A stretch of DNA of 8,434 bases from an uncultured Methylococcaceae bacterium (GTDB taxonomy: Bacteria; Pseudomonadota; Gammaproteobacteria; Methylococcales; Methylomonadaceae): positions 1 to 8,434 of the forward strand of contig CAIMDR010000702.1 in the NCBI GenBank assembly GCA_903839795.1. The letters are read 5' to 3'. The stretch's first letter is position 1, and the number at the start of each line of letters is the position of its first letter. The notes beneath the pieces are model-generated. The model searched no databases. It was not told the DNA's origin and saw only the letters and a program-made list of their open reading frames with translations. This document shows positions 1 to 5,511 of the stretch, piece after piece. The position numbers and the translations under genes are program-made.

Positions 1-2
1 GT

Positions 3-257
3 GAAATTTGGCGTATTATACTGATTTTTAATAATTTTATCCTTCACGCCAAAGTCAGAAGAGCCATAAAAAAAATATTAGCGGAGGGTATTCCTCTAGC
101 AATACAGCAAGGTTTTTGGCACGCTGAAACTGCTTTGTTGCACAGGGATGGTCATGAAATCCCTGTTTATCAATTACCAATTCACCACCGCCCCAGCGAT
201 TTTAGCGATCTCGGCCTCTTGACCATTATCATTCGTGATATTACTAAAAAAAAATGA
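3..257 (+). CDS. Truncated PAS-domain protein, 3' part only
   Basis: This frame is open from the left edge to a TGA at 255-257, about 84 codons with the start outside the window. The middle and end look like the second half of a PAS sensor domain: a QQGFWHAE segment, then HRDGHEIPV, then a strand ending in RDITKKK, where PAS domains typically have RDITERK before the next domain. The part before GFW is a poor PAS match (no clear HPDD-type motif), so the gene may be decayed. The protein stops right after the PAS end with no kinase or cyclase domain. It is convergent with the regulator on the other strand and does not look like part of the gas vesicle operon. It could be the end of a real sensor gene or a remnant; the upstream sequence would decide. 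Confidence 0.5.
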   Translation, partial: EIWRIILIFNNFILHAKVRRAIKKILAEGIPLAIQQGFWHAETALLHRDGHEIPVYQLPIHHRPSDFSDLGLLTIIIRDITKKK

Positions 258-310
258 GCGTAATTCGACATCATCAATGAATTCGAGGATAGATCTTTTT
301 TGTCGCTCAT
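246..310 (-). terminator. Probable rho-independent terminator of the gvrA-like gene
   Basis: Read on the minus strand, the arm ATGAGCG (310-304) overlaps the regulator's stop codon and pairs with CGCTCAT (260-254). A T9 run (254-246) follows immediately. The loop is long (43 nt) and can be partly closed by GACA pairing with TGTC, so the stem is imperfect. The T9 run is also the A9 that encodes the last three lysines of the convergent PAS frame. Confidence 0.4.
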
Positions 311-1785
311 CAAGATTTCTCCTCAGAGGTATTTATTTTTTTGAGTTTGGAACACAGCAATTTATAGTCAATATTTAAGCGCCTTGCCGCTTCCGCCTTA
401 TTGTTCCCTGTTTCCTTCAGGACACTTTGAATGATAAAAAGATTAGTTTTATCATTATTTATACGGTTAATCTCTTTAAGAGAAAGACCCTTGTAATCCG
501 AAAGCTTTATACAATCTAAACACGACACAGGTAAAGTTTTTGTCGGCAGTGGCGGCTTCTCAGTCTTTACTACTAAACTTGAATCTAAATTACCTGCGTC
601 CGTCCGGTTTCGTGCTATTAAAAAACCTAAATCTTCAACAACGACCTCTTTTTGAGAGATTAAAGCCAAACGACGAATAACAGCTCGTAATTCCCGGACA
701 TTACCTGGCCACAAATGGCTTAACAGTATTTGTTTAACTTCATCGGAAAATTCTAACAATTCTATGGAAAGTTCTATGCAGACTTCCTTCATAAAACGAT
801 AGCTTAAAAACAGAATATCTTCGGAACGCTCTCGTAATGGCCGAATATGGATGACATATTCATTAAGCCGATAATATAAATCTTCACGGAATGTCCCTTT
901 AATCACTGCGTTCAGTAAATCTTCATTACTGGCGACAAGTATGCGCACATTGACAGGTATCGGTTTTATACCTCCAATACGATAAATAACGCGCTCTTGT
1001 AGTACGCGCAGTAACTTGGACTGCGCGGATAAAGACATATTAGCGATTTCGTCCAGAAATAAGGTGCCGCCGTTAGCGGCTTCAAACTTGCCTATAGACA
1101 TGTGATCGGCTCCCGTGAAGGAACCTTTTTCATGGCCAAATAACTCATTTTCAATCAACGAATCAGAGATTGAACCACAATCAATGGGGAAAAAATCTGC
1201 ACTCGATCTCCGACTTGATAAATGGATATTTCTGGCAATCATTTCCTTTCCGGTTCCTGTTTCACCTTGAATAATCACAGAAAAATCGGTGTGCGCTACT
1301 CGCTCAATATCTTTTATAATTCGTTGAGTTTCCAGGCTACTACCCATTAACTCGGAAATCCGGGCAGAAATATCACTATTGGGCTTGCTGTTTTTATTGT
1401 CTTTGCTCGCACGCGTTTGCACCGCACGATTCACTAACTCTAATACCCGATTATTATCGAATGGCTTGGGAAGGTAATCCCATGCACCAGCCTTGATAGC
1501 ACAAACTGCTCCAAGCACACCAGCAGAACCGGTAATAATAATAACGGGGAGTTGTGGATACAGAGCACGAGCCTTTACTAATACCACCATACCATTGGGT
1601 TCAGGAATAATACTATCAAGTAGCAGTAAATCAGGCTCACGTTGTGATAATAAATTTATCGCCATGGTGCCATTATAACCTTGCTGAGTTTGATAGCCTG
1701 CACGCTCTAAAAGATGAGCTAACAACTCACAAATATCCTTATCATCGTCTATAATTAATACATAGCCTAAACTACTTGGTTTCAT
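310..1785 (-). CDS. gvrA: NtrC-family sigma-54-dependent response regulator, GvrA-like
   Basis: 491 residues with the three classic NtrC modules. The receiver (about 5-120) has acidic residues D13-D15, phosphoacceptor D57, T85 and K107. The AAA+ sigma-54 interaction domain (about 145-380) has Walker A GETGTGKE (174-181), the sigma-54 contact loop as GSFTGA (221-226) instead of GAFTGA, Walker B around D245-E246, and FREDLYYRL (299-307) carrying the arginine-finger region. A Fis-type helix-turn-helix lies at about 463-483. With its core intact it should activate sigma-54 promoters after phosphorylation. The position right after gvpY matches gvrA in Serratia 39006, where GvrA is needed for gas vesicle expression. 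The ATG at 1785 has only a weak GAG upstream. The 407 bp gap before it suggests its own promoter. No partner kinase is in the window. The family is certain; the name rests on synteny. Confidence 0.9.
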   Translation of the reverse strand: MKPSSLGYVLIIDDDKDICELLAHLLERAGYQTQQGYNGTMAINLLSQREPDLLLLDSIIPEPNGMVVLVKARALYPQLPVIIITGSAGVLGAVCAIKAGAWDYLPKPFDNNRVLELVNRAVQTRASKDNKNSKPNSDISARISELMGSSLETQRIIKDIERVAHTDFSVIIQGETGTGKEMIARNIHLSSRRSSADFFPIDCGSISDSLIENELFGHEKGSFTGADHMSIGKFEAANGGTLFLDEIANMSLSAQSKLLRVLQERVIYRIGGIKPIPVNVRILVASNEDLLNAVIKGTFREDLYYRLNEYVIHIRPLRERSEDILFLSYRFMKEVCIELSIELLEFSDEVKQILLSHLWPGNVRELRAVIRRLALISQKEVVVEDLGFLIARNRTDAGNLDSSLVVKTEKPPLPTKTLPVSCLDCIKLSDYKGLSLKEINRINNDKTNLFIIQSVLKETGNNKAEAARRLNIDYKLLCSKLKKINTSEEKS

Positions 1786-2192
1786 TAAATTTACTCATTT
1801 GTTACGCTTTATATTCGATAAAAAGTTTTGAAAACTCTCTTCTTGCCAGTAATTAAATATACCCTGAATAGAACAAAAATCGCACAGGCTAAAATTTAGG
1901 TATTTAGGCAATATCGAAAAATAAATATGCTCTTATGGCACATGATTTTTGTCCATTTTCAACGACTGCAAGAATGCAGAAGCTAGAACAGCGCAATAAA
2001 TGAATAAAAAACCAGCAATCTGATAATATTTTTCGGAGGAAATCGCCTTATACAAGCACCCAAGTAAAATTAATTTAAACAACAATAAGCAGATTAAAGG
2101 ATACGAATAAGATCGAAATAAACTTTCGTATTGGAAATATCCTAATAAGTCTTATTTATAGGTATCAAAAAGTAAACTTCATTCCAGAGCGA
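1786..2192. other. 407 bp intergenic region between gvpY and gvrA
   Basis: I see no convincing gene here on either strand. It holds a 7 bp inverted repeat ATACGAA/TTCGTAT (2101-2107 with 2125-2131) and a small palindrome AATAAG-T-CTTATT (2144-2156), both just downstream of gvpY on the minus strand. Neither is followed by a clear T run, so they are not clean terminators. A TATAAA at 1813-1808 (minus strand), with TTTTCA about 15 bp upstream, is a weak promoter candidate for the regulator. Confidence 0.4.
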
Positions 2193-2774
2193 CTAAACTC
2201 TTCCGCCAAGACCAGTAGGCTTACCTAGCGGTTGAATGATAACAATATCTTTGGGCAACTTAGCGATAATGTTATGCATTAACCCAAGAAAGAGTATACC
2301 TATCTCATTGTCTTGTAGAGTTTTTTCAATGCGTTTCGCAATAAAACCATCCCTCTGGTCCAATAATTTTTGTGCTATTTCTAATGTAGCATCAGTTGAT
2401 TTTCCTGATCTTAGTAGTTGCGTCATCAGAGTATGTTCTTGTACTAAAAGCTCAGGTGATTCCGTTCCCATAAGCACTGCCCCTTTGTGATGTAAAGTTT
2501 GCAACAATTTATAATTCTCACTACCAGAATTCGCGACTTCGGCAACTATTTCCTGTTCTTTTCCACAAACAGGCAAGCCATCCTGATAAAGTTTTAACTT
2601 CGTATAATCCAAACCCAAATCTTCAATGGCCGTTGCAATCATTCCCCAGAAATGTTCAATGGCATCAATATAAAGACGCTCCTGTTCTTCAGTTCGCAAA
2701 TCGCTTGCCGCATTGCTCAATGATCCTAAATCTTTGGAGCTATGAATAATAGGGAAGTAAATCAGTGCACGCAT
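2193..2774 (-). CDS. gvpY: GvpY-like conserved gas vesicle cluster protein
   Basis: 193 residues, soluble, with no signal peptide or membrane segment. I name it from its place between the third gvpA-like gene and the NtrC regulator, as gvpY sits in Serratia 39006. The biochemical role is unknown. The N-terminal strand runs into FPIIHSSKD (H11, D15). Helical sequence follows, with a lone C70. Near the end, RDGFIAKRIE (141-150) precedes a hydrophobic strand ending in FLGLMH (162-167). This arrangement recalls the TraB/Tiki/EreA/ChaN superfamily, with its two GxxH motifs, but the first is PxxH here, so this is only an inference. The start lies 14 nt after the gvpJ stop with no good Shine-Dalgarno, suggesting translational coupling. 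Confidence 0.7.
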   Translation of the reverse strand: MRALIYFPIIHSSKDLGSLSNAASDLRTEEQERLYIDAIEHFWGMIATAIEDLGLDYTKLKLYQDGLPVCGKEQEIVAEVANSGSENYKLLQTLHHKGAVLMGTESPELLVQEHTLMTQLLRSGKSTDATLEIAQKLLDQRDGFIAKRIEKTLQDNEIGILFLGLMHNIIAKLPKDIVIIQPLGKPTGLGGRV

Positions 2775-2788
2775 GAAAATAACAGTTA

Positions 2789-3121
2789 TTACAGAGGGGG
2801 TTCTTCGATAACGGGCAGAGCAGCCTCCAATCGATTTTCCAACCGTTTCAGTCGATCTTCCAGCTCCATATTAGGTAGTGAGTTAGTTGCTCTCGCTCTT
2901 GAGTCAAATGCAGGATTACCAGTCCACCAATCCAAACCCATTTCCAGCGCTTTGTCTACAGAACAAATAAGCAGGCGGATTTCCAGCGTCAACAATTCGA
3001 CTTCAACCAGTCTGATGCGAATGTCTCCACTAATAACAATCCCTTTGTCCAGCAATCTCTCTAATAAATCAGCTACAGTAGTCGAATTTGTTGAGTGGGT
3101 TAATTTTCTGTTGTCGCTCAT
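2789..3121 (-). CDS. gvpJ: GvpJ-type minor gas vesicle protein (third GvpA paralogue)
   Basis: 110 residues. Positions 16-58 are the GvpA fold: ADLLERLLDKGIVISGDI, then the second strand and helix ending at CSVDKA. The following KALEMGLDWWTGNP (57-70) is the signature of GvpJ, as in Bacillus megaterium GvpJ, and is absent from GvpA. The tail after about 85 (LEDRLKRLENRLE) is a short predicted coiled coil, also seen in GvpJ. GvpJ is a minor protein thought to act in nucleation or at the vesicle ends. By Serratia naming this would be gvpA3. A Shine-Dalgarno AAGGA lies 8 nt before the ATG. The gene is followed by gvpY after 14 nt. Confidence 0.9.
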   Translation of the reverse strand: MSDNRKLTHSTNSTTVADLLERLLDKGIVISGDIRIRLVEVELLTLEIRLLICSVDKALEMGLDWWTGNPAFDSRARATNSLPNMELEDRLKRLENRLEAALPVIEEPPL

Positions 3122-3145
3122 GGTATAAATCCTTACAGTAGTCGA
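3074..3145. repeat. 12 bp direct repeat flanking the gvpJ start
   Basis: TACAGTAGTCGA occurs at 3074-3085, inside gvpJ codons, and again exactly 60 bp away at 3134-3145, just upstream of the gvpJ ribosome binding site. It may be chance or a small local duplication. I know of no function. Confidence 0.5.
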
Positions 3146-3227
3146 CCAAAAGGTCTTAAATTCTTATGCATATATTTCCTGGGCATAAAATAGTGCATAC
3201 CAACGTACTCACTCCTCGACTTTAGAT

Positions 3228-3243
3228 ATGGCGGAAGTGCCAT
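3228..3243 (-). other. Small hairpin after the TPR gene stop codon
   Basis: ATGGC (3228-3232) pairs with GCCAT (3239-3243) around a 6 nt loop, a few bases after the stop codon of the TPR gene. No T run follows, so a terminator is doubtful. It could slow exonucleases or do nothing. Confidence 0.25.
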
Positions 3244-3247
3244 TTAA

Positions 3248-3502
3248 TTATTCGATCGTTTGCTCAAGCCGCTCAAGAACATCTAAAGACAACCGTAATT
3301 GCCCCTCCTGCTCGTAACGCTGGGCAATAGTCAGCAGCGCTGCTTTAGCGGCTTTACTTTCATCACTATTAGGGTATTGCTCGGTAATTTTTAGATACAC
3401 ATCTATAGCTTGCCGAAGTTCGCCTTGTTCAATCCATGCATTACCCATACGCAGAAGAAAACCTCGCGTTGTCGAATTTATATCAATATCTGTATCAGCC
3501 AT
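3248..3502 (-). CDS. gvpX: Small TPR-like protein, GvpX position
   Basis: 84 residues, almost entirely helical. Two repeat units of about 31-34 residues fit the tetratricopeptide pattern. The first (about 14-45) contains GNAWIEQGELRQAIDVYLKI and ends at YPN. The second (about 54-84) contains AQRYEQEGQLRLSLDVLERL. TPR helices usually bind a protein partner, so this is probably an adaptor or assembly factor. It lies between gvpK and a gvpA paralogue, where Serratia 39006 has gvpX. I do not know that GvpX is a TPR protein, so the name is positional. A strong AGGAGG sits 9 nt before the ATG. No catalytic motif is visible. Confidence 0.7.
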   Translation of the reverse strand: MADTDIDINSTTRGFLLRMGNAWIEQGELRQAIDVYLKITEQYPNSDESKAAKAALLTIAQRYEQEGQLRLSLDVLERLEQTIE

Positions 3503-3543
3503 TAGGCTCTTCCTCCTACAAAGAACACACTCATGCTGTGTTC

Positions 3544-3579
3544 ATGAATAATCCATAATAATTGTGTAATTTTATTCAT
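3544..3579. other. 8 bp inverted repeat between gvpK and the TPR gene
   Basis: ATGAATAA (3544-3551) and TTATTCAT (3572-3579) are perfect complements separated by 20 nt in the 88 bp gvpK-gvpX gap. The arms are AT-rich and the loop is long. It may be a weak operator or RNA fold, or chance in AT-rich DNA. Confidence 0.2.
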
Positions 3580-3590
3580 TGCCCGTATTT

Positions 3591-3938
3591 TTATAATAGT
3601 CGGCCCAAGGGACCTAAGTTAAAATTCAAATCATCGTCTTCGAGGCCAAAAACCTCACGCAACTTATCCAATTCCTCGGCTTGACGCATTAGCGTCATAC
3701 CCAATCGTTCGATCTCTTCATCAGTTAGCGATCCCGAATCCATTCGCCTTATGGCTTGTCGCTCCAACAATTCATGCAACAGTTTAACGAGCGTTAAGAC
3801 CAGTTGCGCCAAACCATTACGAACACGATCACCATCGATTTCTAATTTACGCGGCGCACCTTCTGTAGACAGTCGAGGTAAAATTGACGGCGCCAAATCA
3901 TCCATAACATGATGAGGTAACGGATGCTTTGTTGTCAT
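3591..3938 (-). CDS. gvpK: Gas vesicle protein GvpK
   Basis: 115 residues matching GvpK along the full length. The core reads IDGDRVRNGLAQLVLTLVKL (34-53), then ELLERQAIRRMDSGSLTDEE (56-75), followed by GMTLMRQAEELDKLREVFGL and the conserved end LNFNLGPLGRLL. GvpK is an accessory protein required for vesicle formation in several systems and is present in nearly all gvp clusters. Its exact role in assembly is unresolved. The start is firm: AAGGAG, which also forms the last codons of the preceding gene, lies 7 nt before the ATG. Only 4 nt separate the two genes, so translation is probably coupled. Confidence 0.96.
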   Translation of the reverse strand: MTTKHPLPHHVMDDLAPSILPRLSTEGAPRKLEIDGDRVRNGLAQLVLTLVKLLHELLERQAIRRMDSGSLTDEEIERLGMTLMRQAEELDKLREVFGLEDDDLNFNLGPLGRLL

Positions 3939-3942
3939 TGTC

Positions 3943-4140
3943 TTACTCCTTGCCGCGTAAACGTTTGCCAGTTTCTACAGAAGCAACTAATGCCTGTAGG
4001 CTTAAATAAATTAAATCAATATTGGCTACAGAAACAGTTATATCTGCAACCACTACCGCACCTTTGTTCAAAAGACGATCCAGTGCTTCACACAGTGAAA
4101 CCTGCTCCTGTTCATCCTGATACTGTTTGTTAATTGACAT
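3943..4140 (-). CDS. gvpA2: GvpS/GvpM-type small GvpA paralogue (second GvpA-like gene)
   Basis: 65 residues. Positions 16-56 carry the GvpA/J/M/S fold: CEALDRLLNKGAVVVADITV, then VANIDLIYLSLQALVASVET. The IDLIYLSL stretch resembles GvpS and GvpM (VDLVYLDL in Bacillus GvpS) more than GvpA. The C-terminus is only about nine residues after the core, shorter than Bacillus GvpS. It is likely a minor shell or nucleation component rather than the main wall protein. By Serratia synteny it is gvpA2. No Shine-Dalgarno is visible before the ATG, unlike most neighbours; the sequence there is ACACATT. It is tightly coupled to gvpK. Confidence 0.88.
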   Translation of the reverse strand: MSINKQYQDEQEQVSLCEALDRLLNKGAVVVADITVSVANIDLIYLSLQALVASVETGKRLRGKE

Positions 4141-4169
4141 AATGTGTAATAGGTAATTTTACAGTCTAT

Positions 4170-4195
4170 AAAAAATGCCGAATCCAAAGCCATTA
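4170..4195 (-). terminator. Weak terminator-like hairpin upstream of gvpA2
   Basis: On the minus strand AATGGC (4194-4189) can pair imperfectly with GGCATT (one mismatch, ending near 4174), followed by a T run over 4175-4170. The stem is short and AU-rich, so read-through into gvpA2 would be expected even if it works. It could equally be chance. Confidence 0.2.
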
Positions 4196-4330
4196 GTCTT
4201 TTTTTAAGCCAGTTGAGTCTGTTTTCTGATAAATACGCACCTTCGACAGACCCTGAAAAATGTCAGTCACATGCTTACCCTTAAAGAAGACCAGATTTAG
4301 CGACTCTTCCTGTAAAAATTCAGGTATTAT
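4193..4330 (-). other. Open -1 frame of 45 codons directly after gvpG
   Basis: In the -1 frame relative to gvpG, 45 sense codons run from 4330 to a TAA at 4193-4195, with no ATG. The encoded sequence (IIPEFLQEESLNLVFFKGKH, then VTDIFQGLSKVRIYQ) looks protein-like. A GTG at 4270 with AGGG 7 nt upstream could start a 25-residue peptide. Alternatively this was once the C-terminus of GvpG, lost by a one-base change or still reached by slippage at the AAAA before the stop. A 45-codon open frame can arise by chance. I do not recognise it, and it does not match a known GvpW in my memory. Confidence 0.25.
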
Positions 4331-4683
4331 TTTGTCATGTCCTCTCGTTCGTCTTCGTCTTCGTCGTCGTCTTCGTCTTCGTCTTCGTCGTCGTCTTCGT
4401 CTTCGTCGTCGTCTTCGTCGTCGTCTTCGTCGTCCTCTTCTTCGCCTATTAGATTATCCTCTTCATCTAGTGCGTCTAATCTATCCAGCAATACAGCTTC
4501 TTGCAGCTCAAATTCTTCTTCGGAAATTTCTCCCGTTTCCAGTTGCATATATAGCTCAGTCAAACTTTCGCGAATTCGATCAGCCTCTCCAGATAATTCT
4601 TCTTCTGCCAGTTCGTGAATTTTTTTAAAAATCCAGTTAATACCCTTAACGGGAGAGAATAATATGTTATCAACCAGCAGCAT
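4327..4683 (-). CDS. gvpG: Gas vesicle protein GvpG with extended acidic tail
   Basis: 118 residues. The first 75 are typical GvpG: MLLVDNILFSPVKGINWIFK at the start, then a helical HELAEEEL segment and helical charged sequence to DALDEED. GvpG is an essential minor protein, usually about 80-90 residues, that works with GvpF/L in early assembly. Here residues 81-112 are 32 uninterrupted Asp and Glu, followed by REDMTK. The tail is encoded by a GAC/GAA trinucleotide-type repeat (4348-4443), so its length is prone to change in steps of one codon. A GAGG lies 7 nt before the ATG and overlaps the end of gvpF, so the two are coupled. The base of the family call is firm; the tail's role is unknown. 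Confidence 0.93.
   Translation of the reverse strand: MLLVDNILFSPVKGINWIFKKIHELAEEELSGEADRIRESLTELYMQLETGEISEEEFELQEAVLLDRLDALDEEDNLIGEEEDDEDDDEDDDEDEDDDEDEDEDDDEDEDEREDMTK
4348..4443 (-). repeat. Low-complexity GAC/GAA repeat encoding the acidic tail of GvpG
   Basis: 96 bp made only of GAA, GAG and GAC codons (plus-strand GTC/TTC/CTC), with recurring units such as GACGACGAAGAC. Its periodicity creates long poly-Ser and poly-Arg/Leu open frames on the plus strand, which are artefacts of the repeat. Confidence 0.85.
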
Positions 4684-4692
4684 GGTTTAACC

Positions 4693-5511
4693 TCAGCCAG
4701 AATGGCTATTACGGCTTGCTAACGTTTTCATCTTTGCGGTTGGTGCATGTAAATCCAACGTGACGAAATTATGCGGTGCCCAGGGTCCGGTATAATCAAA
4801 CAAATAAACATTATCAAATAGTCTTGAGGCCTTAAAAACGCCTTTAGCGAATTCATCAAGCTGATCTCTTTCTACTAAACACGCCAGATTCATGACGTCT
4901 TTTTCTCTTTTAACCGGTGTTTCTATAATATCTTCACAAAAATCAAATAATACCTCTTTTACTTTTTCGGTAAATTCAACTCTATCAGCATCACGTAATG
5001 ACTGATACAAATTACCTAACCGAATTTTTTCATCGCGGTGACTGCTATTGTTTGAATCTCTTTCCCAGATTTCATCTCGCCCTTCTCTCAAAGTAGGATG
5101 TGTAGCAACATAATATTCATAAATATTAGCGACATCCCAAGAAACACGAAGTCCCATTTCTACACGTCCATTGAGACGCTCAAAATGTTCTCTGATGGTT
5201 TCCTGATTAGCGCTCAACAAGTCCTGTATAGCTTCAGCACTGCGAGCAATAACACCAAAACGCATCGGTAATACAGTATGATCTTCTGTCAACGAGTGCA
5301 ATACGGCCTGATGAGCACTGATATTACGTCTGTCTGGTCTTAACCGGCTGCTAAGTGTATCACTCACTACGGCTCTTAAGCCGTTTTGATCAATAGCATA
5401 AACCGCTGCGGATTCAAGCCCACGCATTTCGTATCTGGGTTTTAAGTCATCGGAAGCGCAGAGAGCATAAAGCACTTTAGCACTACTGCTTTTGGATTTA
5501 TCGGTGCTCAC
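4693..5511 (-). CDS. gvpF: Gas vesicle protein GvpF/GvpL family
   Basis: 272 residues from the GTG at 5511. An ATG at 5544 in the same frame would add 11 residues but has no ribosome binding site, whereas GAGGA lies 7 nt before the GTG and the GTG overlaps the previous stop (GTGA). Family marks: N-terminal strand KVLYALCA, HQAVLHSLTEDHTVLPMRFG around 67-86, RLNGRVEMGLRV about 112-123, and the C-terminal hallmark FDYTGPWAPHNFV (238-250). GvpF/L proteins have two alpha/beta domains, bind GvpA and help start vesicle assembly. The Ser-rich linker N-terminus (STDKSKSSS) is probably disordered. Only one F/L member is in this window, whereas Serratia 39006 has three; others may lie outside. Confidence 0.94.
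   Translation of the reverse strand: MSTDKSKSSSAKVLYALCASDDLKPRYEMRGLESAAVYAIDQNGLRAVVSDTLSSRLRPDRRNISAHQAVLHSLTEDHTVLPMRFGVIARSAEAIQDLLSANQETIREHFERLNGRVEMGLRVSWDVANIYEYYVATHPTLREGRDEIWERDSNNSSHRDEKIRLGNLYQSLRDADRVEFTEKVKEVLFDFCEDIIETPVKREKDVMNLACLVERDQLDEFAKGVFKASRLFDNVYLFDYTGPWAPHNFVTLDLHAPTAKMKTLASRNSHSG

Noticed and set aside
1840..1856. TGGCAA on the minus strand upstream of gvrA as a sigma-54 -24 element
   Set aside because: No TTGC at the required distance; the position holds GAGT.
1936..1952. TGGCAC on the plus strand, like a sigma-54 -24 element
   Set aside because: The -12 GC is missing at the right spacing and there is no plus-strand gene downstream.
2236..3128. Plus-strand open frames at 2236-2490 and 2742-3128
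   Set aside because: They lie wholly antisense to gvpY and gvpJ, with Ser/Ile-rich composition and no start signals.
4260..4628. Poly-Ser (4337-4618) and Leu/Arg-rich (4260-4628) open frames on the plus strand
   Set aside because: They are shadows of the GAC/GAA repeat that encodes the acidic tail of GvpG on the other strand.
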